DNA of 64,000 nt, taken from assembly GCF_921293095.1 (NCBI RefSeq), contig NW_025791676.1, positions 62,001-126,000 on the forward strand. The letters are read 5' to 3'. The notes below the pieces were generated by a model, which worked only from the letters and a program-made list of their open reading frames with translations, was not told the origin of the DNA and searched no databases. The position numbers were made by a program, and so were the translations under genes. This document shows, piece by piece, positions 1 through 10,208 of this stretch; position 1 is the stretch's first letter; every line of letters begins with the position of its first letter. The DNA comes from Ischnura elegans (Eukaryota > Arthropoda > Insecta > Odonata > Coenagrionidae).

Positions 1-682
1 GGCCCAGCCGTCCGGCACCGCAGCCGTCAAGCCCCTGCCCGCCGCCTCCGCAGCATCCAAGAAGGCCAGCAAGGGCGCCGCCTCCAAGAAGGCCCGCGCA
101 AAGCCCTCCCATCCACCGACCTCCGAGATGGTCAACAACGCCGTCAAGAGCCTCAAGGAACGCGGCGGCTCCTCCCTCCAGGCCATCAAGAAGTACATCG
201 CCGCCTCCTACAAGGTCGACGCCGAGAAGCTCTCCCCCTTCATCAAGAAGTACCTCAAGTCCGCCGTCACCTCCGGCACACTCGTACAGACCAAGGGCAA
301 GGGAGCGTCGGGGTCCTTCAAGCTGAGCTCCACCACGCTGAAGGACAAGGCTGCACCCGCTGCAGCCAAGGCGAAGAAGACCGCAGCCAAGAAGACCGCC
401 GCGGCCAAGAAGCCCAAGCCCGCGAAGAAGGAGAAGGCTGCCACCAAGCGGTCCGCGCCCAAGGAGCGCTCCAAGTCCGCGCCTCCTGCGAAGAAGGCAA
501 AGAAAGCAGACAAGCCCAAGAAGAAGCCCGCAGCAGCCAAGCCAGCGGCGAAGGCAGCAAAGTCCCCATCGAAGGCGAAGAAGGCGCCCACCAAGCCCAA
601 GGCGCCCAAGCCCAAGAAGACGCCCACCAAGCCCAAGCCCGCGGCAGCAAAGAAGGCCGCCGCCGCCCCCAAGAAGAAGTGA
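1..682 (+). CDS. H1: Linker histone H1, unit 1 (5' end outside window)
   Basis: Replication-dependent linker histone that binds the nucleosome dyad and linker DNA. The window begins at the last base of codon 14, so codons 15-240 are present (in frame from base 2), judged from the complete copy at 35566-36288, with which it is identical. The winged-helix globular domain covers about residues 48-123 and is followed by a long Lys/Ala/Pro-rich basic tail. Codon use is strongly GC-biased (Lys almost always aag), unlike the AT-rich spacers. There is no intron, and a histone stem-loop lies 54 nt after the stop. The ATG at 128 is an internal Met (residue 57), not the start. Confidence 0.97.
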   Translation, partial: AQPSGTAAVKPLPAASAASKKASKGAASKKARAKPSHPPTSEMVNNAVKSLKERGGSSLQAIKKYIAASYKVDAEKLSPFIKKYLKSAVTSGTLVQTKGKGASGSFKLSSTTLKDKAAPAAAKAKKTAAKKTAAAKKPKPAKKEKAATKRSAPKERSKSAPPAKKAKKADKPKKKPAAAKPAAKAAKSPSKAKKAPTKPKAPKPKKTPTKPKPAAAKKAAAAPKKK

Positions 683-735
683 GCGACCGAACCTCGCAGG
701 TTCACCGAACTTCGATGTACGCGAAGTTCAATTTA

Positions 736-751
736 GGCCCTCTTAAGGGCC
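736..751 (+). terminator. Histone 3' stem-loop of H1, unit 1, with downstream CCATGCTTA
   Basis: GGCCCTCTTAAGGGCC: a 6-bp stem and 4-nt loop, the SLBP-binding element that replaces polyadenylation in replicative histone mRNAs. CCATGCTTA follows at 777-785, 25 nt after the stem. It is a one-base-shorter version of the CCATTGCTTA found at the same spacing after the H3, H4 and H2B stem-loops. Confidence 0.95.
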
Positions 752-785
752 ATCAAGTCATATAGATGACTATTTTCCATGCTTA

Positions 786-1506
786 AAACAAAATCCTAAA
801 CTCCTCCTTCACCTTACCCAATAAAGTTTCAAACCTTACCCATTGAAGGAAATGAGTAGATGGACAATATTCCTTCTACAAATCCGCTAATTTTACGTCA
901 AATTAATGCACCTTCCATTGAAGGTTGTCAGATAATTTTTTGGCAGTAAAAATTTACCTATGAAACTAAGTTTCGAAAGAGACGTCTGCTGCAGCAGAAA
1001 GCGTGATTGCTCAAAAGAATGAAGTATTTGCGTATCACATATTTGCAACCAAGACGGTCGATTGTTGAAAACAATGAAATCTTGGCGAATGTCATTGTTG
1101 CATTAGTATTTTCCGTGACAATACTGCTGGCTGAAAACAATCGTCGCGCATGGCAACATCTCCTAACGACGTTTTTTGAGTTCGAGAGATGCCTACATTG
1201 TCGTAACTCGATAAAGGATTGAGTGTACTCCTGACTTTGTTATTCTGATAGAACTTCGTAATTTCCGTTACTTATGAAATTTAAATTGCCATTCTGTAAA
1301 GATAGCATTTTCCGTCAGGAAACTACCAGGATGCCAAGCACTCCATCTGCAAAAAAACATCTTTTCATAAGTTTTATTCATACCTTCCAGTATTCATTTC
1401 AACTATTTTTCATTAGTTAATTATAATTATCATTAATTACAACTTTATTATTTTTTCATTCTCTTTCAGATTTTCTTTATGAAATATTATTTCATTCTCG
1501 TCGATG
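786..1506. other. H1-H3 intergenic spacer, unit 1
   Basis: AT-rich stretch between the convergent 3' ends of H1 and H3. I see no gene, promoter or RNA gene. Short open frames here (for example 1007-1222) are conserved in unit 2 only because the units are nearly identical. They show no coding character. Confidence 0.6.
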
Positions 1507-1556
1507 TAAGCAATGGGAAACAATCGTCTGTATGACGTCTAGTCCTGAAAAGGACT
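1507..1556 (-). terminator. Histone 3' stem-loop of H3 plus downstream CCATTGCTTA, unit 1
   Basis: Read on the minus strand, AGTCCTTTTCAGGACT (1541-1556) is the stem-loop, with an A-U closing pair instead of the usual G-C. After a 24-nt gap comes CCATTGCTTA (1507-1516). Confidence 0.93.
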
Positions 1557-1596
1557 TTTGTTTTTGTGCCGACAAGAAGTCGACAGCGACGACGAT

Positions 1597-2028
<432 letters not shown>

Positions 2029-2029
2029 C

Positions 2030-2039
2030 TAACCTGGGC
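2030..2039. repeat. Target-site duplication of LINE-A (left copy)
   Basis: TAACCTGGGC at 2030-2039 is repeated exactly at 9631-9640. Removing one copy and the element restores the H3-H4 intergenic sequence inferred from the unit 2 flanks. Confidence 0.93.
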
Positions 2040-2480
2040 AAGTTCAAGTTCAAAAATCGTTTATTCCACGAGAAAAACAATAATAACAAATACATAAACT
2101 GTAACAACAAAAACAACAACAACATCTCGTGGAGCTGGTTTAGGCTTGCGCCTCTTCAGCATTACTGGGTATTTGTCACTGGTACGGGAGTGGTGTCGGC
2201 CCGGCATTCGCCCTAAGGAGGTGGGAAACCCGTAAAACCACCGTCAGACCACCACGGTTCACAATAAAATATATAATAATAAATTCAACAAGATTGTCAC
2301 CCACGATCCAAGTAGATTACGTTGGTGACATAACAATACATATACTCTGAATAAATAAAATAAATAAGTGGACAACACACAATAAATAAATAAATTAACA
2401 TATATATCACTGGATTGGGTCTGATACCCTTCACTGGAGATCACTGGCACTTAAACTGGAGTCTGTGCTGTCTTTTAGTT

Positions 2481-5453
2481 CTATTCTCTATCTGCCGCCC
2501 TTAAGGGACGCACTTGGGGACACATGGGGGGGTCACTGGTATCTTCGGTGATTGTTGGCGTCCTCTTCCTTTTCCTTGTCTTCTTCTTCCGCACGAGTGG
2601 GAGTCCAGGGGTGATGGTCAGAGTCTCTGGAGCTGGTATGGCCGGTCGATTCGTCGGGGTGTGCGGTATTACGACGTCGCGGTGGTAGAGGTGCATGTGG
2701 TCGTTGATGAACCTGGGGGCAGAGTAGAGCTTCTTCCTTTTCCTTTTGATGATGACCCCCTTAGATGTAAGCATGATGTCCTCGAAGAGCCTTGGGTTGT
2801 GTACGGAGATCCGCTGGGCCGCGTTGGTCCTTAGTCTGCATAGTCTGTGGAGGAGAGGTTCAGTATTAGTGGATTCGTATACCCTTCGAGCCTTCGTTCG
2901 AGGGTGCAACAGGAAAATCTGACGTAAAACTCGTCTTTCAAGTGTGGCGTATTTTCTTAGGGCATTACTAGTCGGGAGGACAGCCAGTGCGGCGTACTCC
3001 ATGACAGGTCTAATGAAAGCCTTGTATAGGAGCAGGCCGCACTGTTCTGAGACCCCGCGCCCTCTGGCTCTTACTGCGCGGATTAGGTTACTTCGTCTGT
3101 TGCACCTCGACCATACGTTGTGGACATGCTTCCTGAAATTAAGGTTTTGGTCGATTAGGGTCCCCAGATACGTTGCGGTGTCGGCCCGATGAATTTCTTG
3201 TCCCCAGAGGGTGACACTGTGGTTGTCAAAGTGCCTCTTCGTCGCGGGTTTGATGACTATCAGTTGCGTCTTCTTCGGGTTGGGCCGGATTCTCCAGTCC
3301 TTGAACCACCTCTCTAGCCGGAAGAGCATGGTTTGGACTTTCTTCACTGCCTTGTCGGCCTGCGGGGATATACTCCATAGGGCAGTGTCGTCAGCATATT
3401 GGATAACTTCCACTCTTGCGGTCCTGCGATGGCAGTTGTGAGTGGGAATGTCGTGGCAGTACAGCGAGAAGAGTAGGGGGGATAGCACAGTGCCCTGAGG
3501 GACACCTGCTCGTAGTGGGAATGCGGAAGAGAGCTGCGATGCGACTCGTACCTTCGCATTTCTGTTTCTCAGGAAACAGTTAATGAGCCTCAGGATGTCC
3601 GGCTCCATCCCTGGCAGCTTCTCTAGCTTGTACATGAGTCCGTCGTGCCACACGCTGTCGAATGCCCTCTCTATGTCTAGGAATAGTGCGGCCGTGTATT
3701 GGTTCCTGTTGCTGGCTTCTGCGGCGGTGCTGGTCAGGAGTGTCAGCGGGTCTGTGGTGCATCTGTGAGGACGGAACCCATACTGGAGCTGTGGTAGTCC
3801 TCCATTACTCTCCAGGAGATCCGTCAGTCTCCGGACTACGATCCTCTCGAACCATTTTCCCACGGTGCTGGTCAGACTGATGGGCCGGTAGTTTTCTGCC
3901 TTGGCTTTGTCCTTTCCGGGCTTGGGGATCATCACCATCGTCATTTTCTTCCAAGCCCGGGGGTAGTATCCGAGGGCGAGGGAGGCGTTGAAGATTTTGT
4001 TCAGGAGTGGAAGGCACGCTGGGGCTTTCTGTAGGTGGAGTGTCCGGATGCCATCGTCGCCCGGTGCTTTGTTCTTCCTGGGCCTAGTGTCTTCCATTTC
4101 CTCTTCTGATATGTGCTTGAGTAGTCCTGTGTCCGGCTGGACTGCATCCATCGTCTGCTTGGGTTGCAGGTAGCCCCTTTTCCTTACTGCGTGCCTGGTG
4201 CAGATCGCAAACTTCTTTTCACTGAAGAGGGGGTCGCGCATCGGTGAGTATACATCCTTAAGTACTCGCCGGAATTCCTCTGCTTTTCCTGCCGCGTCTG
4301 CTATTGGTTTGTCATCGGGACCTTTTAGGGAGACAGGCGTGTTCGTCATCTGGCCTGTGAGTATTTTAAATTTCCGCCAAAATGCCCCTCCGTCCCGGTA
4401 GTCCAGTTTCTTGCAGGCGGCGGCCCATGCCTTCTCTTTCGTCTGGATGACGTTCTGCCTGATGATGGCGTTTTGCCGGTTCCACTCCTGTTTCATAGCT
4501 GGGTCTTTGGTTTTAATCCATTCCCTGTAGAGCGCCCGTTTTTCTTTTATCCTGCGGACGATATGCGGAGCCAGGGGAGGGCATGCGGTGTCGATCTTCC
4601 TCATTGGTATGGCTGCGACTGCTTCGTGGAAGGCTGCTTCCATTGTTGCTATTGCCTCGTCCACTTCTGCAACTGTGTGGATTTCTTCTGCAGGTGTAGT
4701 TTTTTGTCGTACCGTCCCGTTGAAGGCTTGCCAGTCCACTTTCTTCCAGTCCGGGGTTTCAAAGACGTAGTTCCCACGATGCTTGACCCACCTGAAAGGG
4801 AAAGAAAAAGGGAGGTGATCAGATGTCAGGCAGTCGTCGACGGTGACGTCTCCCACGTAGGGCGAGAGGTCACTCGTTATGAGGGCGTGGTCCGGGTAAG
4901 TTGCCCCTCTCCCGATACAGGTAGGAGAGGGGATGTCCATCCGCACTACGGGACTACGGAGGAGGAAGGATAGAAGTTGTCGTCCTTTTGCGGTTGTGGT
5001 ATGGTCCCTGAAGGCGTGATGGCGGGCGTTGAAGTCTCCAAGGATGATGGTGGGCTTCTTGCTATCCACGATGAAGTCCAGGAGCTTCATCGGGAGCGGC
5101 GCTTTCGGTCTGCAGTAGAGGACGCAAACCTGTATATCTCTACGTCCCAGTCGCACGCTGGCCATCACTGCGTCGTTCCCCTCTGGTATGCAATCCTCCG
5201 GGATGTCTGTTGATGATGCCGCAAGGTCTGAACGGATCAGAAGGGCGACCCCGCCGGATCGTGGTCGGGCCCTCGGCACGGAGAATTCCTGGAAGCCAGA
5301 GATCTTTACTTTAGCGGAGGGTTTGAGGAAGGTCTCCACCAGTCCCATGATGGCGACCTTCCTGCTCCGTAGGTGTTCTCGGAGCAGTGCCCGTTTCTGA
5401 GTCCCTGCCCCGTTGATGTTCAGGAACGACACTCTTGGTTCGGACTTATCCAT
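2481..5453 (-). CDS. LINE-A ORF2: AP-like endonuclease and reverse transcriptase
   Basis: 990 residues. The enzyme nicks target DNA and copies the element RNA at the nick. The apurinic-type endonuclease domain (about 1-220) shows NxNG at 12-15, the catalytic Glu at 40 (LVETFL), GDFN at 139-142 and SDH at 211-213. The RT domain (about 500-780) shows YRPISL at 522-527, the finger motif QYGFRPH at 557-563, LDIERAFDSVW at 592-602, AGVPQGTVLSPLLF at 649-662 and the catalytic YADD at 686-689. I see no RNase H and no C-terminal zinc knuckle. The ATG overlaps the ORF1 stop by 8 nt (ATGGATAA), which suggests termination-reinitiation. The clade is inferred, not measured. Confidence 0.95.
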   Translation of the reverse strand: MDKSEPRVSFLNINGAGTQKRALLREHLRSRKVAIMGLVETFLKPSAKVKISGFQEFSVPRARPRSGGVALLIRSDLAASSTDIPEDCIPEGNDAVMASVRLGRRDIQVCVLYCRPKAPLPMKLLDFIVDSKKPTIILGDFNARHHAFRDHTTTAKGRQLLSFLLRSPVVRMDIPSPTCIGRGATYPDHALITSDLSPYVGDVTVDDCLTSDHLPFSFPFRWVKHRGNYVFETPDWKKVDWQAFNGTVRQKTTPAEEIHTVAEVDEAIATMEAAFHEAVAAIPMRKIDTACPPLAPHIVRRIKEKRALYREWIKTKDPAMKQEWNRQNAIIRQNVIQTKEKAWAAACKKLDYRDGGAFWRKFKILTGQMTNTPVSLKGPDDKPIADAAGKAEEFRRVLKDVYSPMRDPLFSEKKFAICTRHAVRKRGYLQPKQTMDAVQPDTGLLKHISEEEMEDTRPRKNKAPGDDGIRTLHLQKAPACLPLLNKIFNASLALGYYPRAWKKMTMVMIPKPGKDKAKAENYRPISLTSTVGKWFERIVVRRLTDLLESNGGLPQLQYGFRPHRCTTDPLTLLTSTAAEASNRNQYTAALFLDIERAFDSVWHDGLMYKLEKLPGMEPDILRLINCFLRNRNAKVRVASQLSSAFPLRAGVPQGTVLSPLLFSLYCHDIPTHNCHRRTARVEVIQYADDTALWSISPQADKAVKKVQTMLFRLERWFKDWRIRPNPKKTQLIVIKPATKRHFDNHSVTLWGQEIHRADTATYLGTLIDQNLNFRKHVHNVWSRCNRRSNLIRAVRARGRGVSEQCGLLLYKAFIRPVMEYAALAVLPTSNALRKYATLERRVLRQIFLLHPRTKARRVYESTNTEPLLHRLCRLRTNAAQRISVHNPRLFEDIMLTSKGVIIKRKRKKLYSAPRFINDHMHLYHRDVVIPHTPTNRPAIPAPETLTITPGLPLVRKKKTRKRKRTPTITEDTSDPPMCPQVRPLRAADRE

Positions 5454-6273
5454 TGCGGGTTAAAACGTTGGCGTAGCTCGCGGCGTCGTTGCCCCATCCG
5501 AAGACCTCTCTGGCTGCCGTGCGCCTGAGGAATTCCATCTCCTTGGCCGTTACATGTACCACAGCCGTGCCCCTGTCAGTATCTACCACTCCGGAGACTT
5601 GGCTGAGTCCCGGGAAAACCGCGCGCCAGGCTTGGGAAAACCCGCGCTGACTGCAGTTCCTAGGGAGGCCCGAAACTTGGAGGGGAGAGGTCCGTTGTGG
5701 TTGCTGGGTAGGTTGGGGTGAGTTGAGGGTTGGTCTCTCGGGGGGGCAGGTGGTAGCAGGTGGGGGGCGTGCTGGGTCCCCGGATGGAGGCCTTGTCGCA
5801 TTAAGGCGGACGGTATTGCTCGGGTTTATGGAAGAGGGTTTAGCTGGAGTGGCGCGTACCAGAGTAAGCACCGAGGATGGGGTTGAGGTAGCCGCAGGTT
5901 GGATCGGGACAAAGGCGGACTTAGGGGAGGTGAGCAACCTCATGGATGTGTCCTTAAATGGCGAAAGGGAGGACATTGCAGCGCGGGGGGGAGTGTTGTC
6001 CTGCGCAGAGGGCGAGGCAGCATCATCTAGGGGTGCATCCCGACTCACTCGTGCTGACGGCACGCTTGAGCCCGGGGAGTCTGGTGAATCCTGCAGTGGC
6101 GAGGCAGACGGCTCCGCCACCTTGAAAGCACCTTTGCCATCCGGGGGCACGCTGGGCGACTTAACTGTCGAGAGGAATGGCGGTGGTCCGAGAGATCTTA
6201 GGGCGTAACTCCGCAGGGAGCATAGGGAGCTTGGGCGGCGGATGCGGGAGTTTGGGCGCGGGAGCCGGTCCAT
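5446..6273 (-). CDS. LINE-A ORF1: Pro/Ser-rich putative RNA-binding protein
   Basis: 275 residues lying directly before ORF2 in the position of a LINE gag-like ORF1. It is rich in Pro, Ser, Thr and Arg. I see no CCHC zinc knuckle, which is unusual for Jockey relatives. The last ~80 residues are less repetitive and may form the only folded part. The C terminus ends TRNG, close to the LNRNGE end of LINE-B ORF1, with the ORF2 ATG embedded in the same codons. ATG 6273 is the first Met of this frame. Function is inferred from position only. Confidence 0.75.
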   Translation of the reverse strand: MDRLPRPNSRIRRPSSLCSLRSYALRSLGPPPFLSTVKSPSVPPDGKGAFKVAEPSASPLQDSPDSPGSSVPSARVSRDAPLDDAASPSAQDNTPPRAAMSSLSPFKDTSMRLLTSPKSAFVPIQPAATSTPSSVLTLVRATPAKPSSINPSNTVRLNATRPPSGDPARPPPATTCPPERPTLNSPQPTQQPQRTSPLQVSGLPRNCSQRGFSQAWRAVFPGLSQVSGVVDTDRGTAVVHVTAKEMEFLRRTAAREVFGWGNDAASYANVLTRNG

Positions 6274-6726
6274 CCCTAGGCTTGCCCAGGCCCGTTGTCG
6301 GTGCCTGGTCCCCGGGAGGCGGGGCAGTCCAAGGAAAGTGGCCGATAGGCGGTTCTTTAGATAGCGGTTGTCGTGACGCGGCTAGTAGATACAGTTGCTA
6401 CTTTAGAAGAGGTCACGATATGAACAAGTTAAGTTACATGCTAGTTGCTGTGGTACGGAGACAAGTTGGTTTTCTTAAGCAATAAGTCGCGAAGTGCGTT
6501 GCTAAGTGAGAGTTAAGTAAAATCAAGGATGGAACGGTGCGAGTATAACAGTAAGACTTAGGCTGTATAAGCTGGGTACTGAAGCTAATGCACTAAGAGT
6601 GAGTGAGCAGGTGAAATGAAGGTCGAATAAGATGGGGTTGAAAACAAGTAGGGGACTGAAGCTACTGCACTAAGATTGAGTTACTTGTGAGGTGAGAGGT
6701 GAGGCTAAGTTGTGGTGATAGGAAAA

Positions 6727-6816
6727 GGGCTCTTATACCCCTTTCGCCCTAACCAGTTTGGGGAAAGCTGCGGGCTCTTATGCCCGGTACACTTAACCTT
6801 GAAAGGCTCTTATACC
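6727..6816 (-). promoter_or_regulatory. Cluster of TATA-like boxes in the LINE-A 5' region
   Basis: In element sense, GGGTATAAGAGCCC (6727-6740), GGGCATAAGAGCCC (6772-6785) and GGTATAAGAGCC (6805-6816) lie between the tandem repeats and ORF1. A fourth related copy (GGCATAAGAGCC) lies at 8448-8459, on the other side of the repeats. The boxes could be internal promoters. They are sequence matches only. Confidence 0.4.
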
Positions 6817-6867
6817 TTTCTGTGTTAACCTTGCGGTATACTCAGTTCGCTAGTAGAGTGTAGAAGT

Positions 6868-8410
6868 TAAAAATTGACTAAGTCCGGAGATAAGAAGATA
6901 AACTAAGTCCAAGTGAAGTTAGAAATTGACTAGGTCCGGGGAGAAGAAAATAAACTGAGTCCAAGTGAAGTTAAAATTGACTAAGTCCGGGGAGAAGAAA
7001 ATAAACTAAGTCCAAGTGAAGTTAGAAATTGACTAAGTCCGGGGAGAAGAAAATAAACTGAGTCCAAGTGAAGTTAAAATTGACTAAGTCCGGGGAGAAG
7101 AAAATAAACTAAGTCCAAGTGATGTTAAAAATTAACTAAGACCGGGGAGAATGAGTTAAAATTGACTAAGTCCGGAGATAAGAAATAAACTAAGTCCAAG
7201 TGAAGTTAAAATTGACTAAGTTCGGAGAGAAGAAAATAAACTAAGTCCAAGTGGAGTTGGAAATTGACTAAGTCCGGAGGGGAAAAGATGGGCTAAGTGC
7301 CCAAGCTCGAAATTGACTAAGTCCGGAGAGAGGAAATAAACTAAGTCCAAGTGAAGTTAAATTGACTAAGTCCGGAGAGAAGAAAATAAACTAGGTCCAA
7401 GTGAAGTTAAGAAATTGACTAAGTCCGGAGATGAGGAAATAAACTAAGTCCAAGTGAAGTTAAGAAATTGACTAAGTCCGGAGATGAGGAAATAAACTAA
7501 GTCCAAGTGAAGTTAAGAAATTGACTAAGTCCGGATATAAGAAAATAAACTAAGTCCAAGTGAGGTTGGAAATTGACTAAGTACGGAGGGGAAAAGATGG
7601 GCTAAGTGCCCAAGCTCGAAATTGACTAAGTCCGGAGAGAGGAAAATTGACTAAGTCCGGAGAGAAGAAAATAAACTAAGTCCAAGTGAAGTTAAAAATT
7701 GACTAAGTCCGGAGATAAGAAAATAAACTAAGTCCAAGTGAGGTTGGAAATTGACTAAGTACGGAGGGGAAAAGATGGGCTAAGTGCCCAAGCTCGAAAT
7801 TGACTAAGTCCGGAGAGAGGAAAATTGACTAAGTCCGGAGAGAAGAAAATAAACTAAGTCCAAGTGAGGTTGGAAATTGACTAAGTACGGAGGGGAAAAG
7901 ATGGGCTAAGTGCCCAAGCTCGAAATTGACTAAGTCCGGAGAGAGGAAAATTGACTAAGTCCGGAGAGAAGAAAATAAACTAAGTCCAAGCGAAGTTAAA
8001 ATTTACTAAGTCCGGTGATAAGAAAATAAACTAAGTGCAAGTGAAGTTAAGAAATTGACTAAGTCCGGAGATAAGAAAATAAACTAAGTCCAAGTGAAGT
8101 TAAGAAATTGACTAAGTCCGGGGAGAAGAAAATAAACTAAGTCCAAGGGAAGTGAAAATTGACTAAGTCCAAGTGAGGTGAAAAATTGACTAAGTCCGGG
8201 GAGAGGAAATAAACTAAGTCCAAGTGAAGTGAAAAATTGACTAAGTCCGGAGAGAAAATAAAGTAGGTCCAAGTGAAGTTAAAATTTACTAAGTCCGGAG
8301 GTGAAAAATGGGCTAAGTGCCCAAGCTCGAAACTGACTAAGTCCGGAGAGAGGAAAATAAACTAAGTCCAAGTGAAGTTAAAATTGACTAAGTCCGGAAG
8401 AAAAAGAAAC
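6868..8410. repeat. Tandem repeats of about 50 bp in the LINE-A 5' region
   Basis: About 30 imperfect copies of a ~50-52-bp unit, each with a half built on TTGACTAAGTCCGG and a half built on AAACTAAGTCCAAG. A variant half containing GGGCTAAGTGCCCAAGCTCG recurs several times (near 7290, 7600, 7775, 7905 and 8310), giving a loose higher-order pattern. Open frames here are by-products of the repeat. Confidence 0.9.
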
Positions 8411-8459
8411 TAAGTGCGAACCAACCGCGGACTTACTGCTGGAGAGAGGCTCTTATGCC

Positions 8460-9170
8460 AACTCCCACACGATGGTCCTCTTCTGAGAGCGCGCTTAGAT
8501 TCGAAGAGTGTAAGTCCGTAAAAGGCCCTCTTTGGGTCCTTTTTCGGTTTGGGTGGCTGAAGGCCCTGGTGTCAGGTCCCCCCCTGACGGGGGAGGGCCG
8601 CCTAGCGCTGTGTTGTCCCCCCTACCCCAGTGTGCCTATTGGACTACTTGCCCGCAGACAAGCAGAGAAGCCCCGACGATGAGCTGCCCCACGGCTGGAG
8701 AACCCACCGCACGTTACGTGGGCGCCGTATGTGTTTGTGATGGGGAGTTTCCTTCGGCTGCCAACGAGTGCGTTAGCGTGCAATGCCTCGGGAGTCAGGG
8801 ACTCTCACTCTATGGCCGACGAGTGCGTCGGGGTAGATCGGATGAGAGGTTTTGCGTGTACCAGCCGGCGATTGGAGGACCGAACCCTCTCCACTAGCAG
8901 ACTTCACTTGGGCAGATACTAGTTCCCCCGGGCGGGGGAATGCCCCTACTGTCGCAAGGGTGCTAACTTTGGGTTACCCGTAGGGCCCGCAGAGAGTTCC
9001 TTACACAGGCCTAGAGGAGAAGGGAAAAGAAAAATATGCCGCGGCCCTCCGGTCCCTCTTCCTGGGTCCTGGTCAGTCGGGTTGGCGGCGCCGGTGACTG
9101 CTCGGCAGCGCGGGCGCTGCCCACGGAAGTCCTGTCGGCGTTGTCTCCCCGACGGCGGCGGCTGCTGGTA
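8460..9170. other. GC-rich part of the LINE-A 5' region, function unknown
   Basis: GC-rich sequence between the tandem repeats and the hairpin repeats. Several short frames are open on the plus strand, antisense to the element, but none resembles a known protein. I see nothing I can name. Confidence 0.5.
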
Positions 9171-9371
9171 TGCCTGTAAGAGAAACGGCCCTTAAAAGGG
9201 CTAATGTGCTAAGCAATGGATATAACCAAGAGGCAAGTCCTGGGTAGGACTGCCTTCGCGGCTGCCTTCTTCTCCTGTAAAAGAAACGGCCCTTAAAAGG
9301 GCTAATACGCTAAGCAATGGAGATAACCAAGAGGCAAGTCCTGGGTAGGACTGTGCCTTCGCGGCTGCCTA
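9171..9371 (-). repeat. Two ~101-bp direct repeats with histone-like hairpins, LINE-A 5' region
   Basis: Two near-identical copies offset by 101 bp. In element sense each contains AGCCCTTTTAAGGGCC (9187-9202 and 9288-9303), a 6-bp stem with a TTTA loop like the histone 3' stem-loops of this cluster. Each also contains CCATTGCTTA (9210-9219 and 9311-9320), the same 10-mer found downstream of the H3, H4 and H2B stem-loops. In the element the 10-mer precedes the hairpin by 7 nt, whereas in the genes it follows it by 23-24 nt. Confidence 0.8.
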
Positions 9372-9443
9372 CAGCAGCGCAAGCGCTGCTCGCGGATGTC
9401 CTCGCGGTGCTGTCCCCTCACTCGGCGTCGGCGGCTTCTACGT

Positions 9444-9459
9444 TGTCCTTAGAAGGACA
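9444..9459 (-). other. Third stem-loop of histone geometry in the LINE-A 5' region
   Basis: TGTCCTTCTAAGGACA in element sense: a 6-bp stem with a TCTA loop, 16 nt in all, 171 bp upstream in element sense of the hairpin repeats' start at 9303-9288. The base pairs at the foot of the stem differ from the histone consensus, so it is a weak match. Confidence 0.4.
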
Positions 9460-9640
9460 CGGGCGAAGCCCGGAGAGATCCCTGGCGGTGCCTAGGCGGG
9501 TGCCTCGGTAGCGCAAGCGCTTCCTCTGGTGTCCTCCTTGGCGTGTCGGTGTCCTCTCGGCGTCGGCGTCTGCTCCTAGTCGGCTGCTCCTCGCTGTCCT
9601 CGAAGTCCCTCGATGAGCTGCCTCTCCTCTTAACCTGGGC

Positions 9641-10102
<462 letters not shown>

Positions 10103-10158
10103 ATTTCCATCGTGGCAGCAGCCCATTACATCTGGCAGCTGCATCATCGAATAACAAA

Positions 10159-10208
10159 GGTCCTTTTCAGGACCATAGAACATGCAGGATATTATTTGCC
10201 ATTGCTTA
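10159..10208 (+). terminator. Histone 3' stem-loop of H4 plus CCATTGCTTA, unit 1
   Basis: GGTCCTTTTCAGGACC at 10159-10174, then CCATTGCTTA at 10199-10208 after 24 nt. Confidence 0.95.

Larger units (their letters stand above)
2040..9630 (-). mobile_element. LINE-A: full-length non-LTR retrotransposon at the H3 start site
   Basis: A 7591-bp element on the minus strand, in the same sense as H3, bounded by a 10-bp target-site duplication. In its own sense it has a 3.36-kb 5' region (9630-6274) with histone-like hairpins, a tandem-repeat block and TATA-like boxes, then ORF1 (6273-5446), ORF2 with endonuclease and reverse transcriptase (5453-2481), and a ~440-bp 3' UTR. There is no poly(A) tail. 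An AATAAA lies in the last 30 bases, and a 9-bp stem (2065-2073 with 2125-2133) closes a 51-nt A/C-rich loop near the 3' end. Both ORFs are open, so it may be active. The first element base is 30 nt downstream of the H3 TATA box. The clade is Jockey-like by RT motifs but divergent. Confidence 0.93.

Noticed and set aside
6868-8410. Tandem repeats considered as a CRISPR array
   Set aside because: The genome is animal, the units are contiguous without unique spacers, and they lie within a LINE 5' region.
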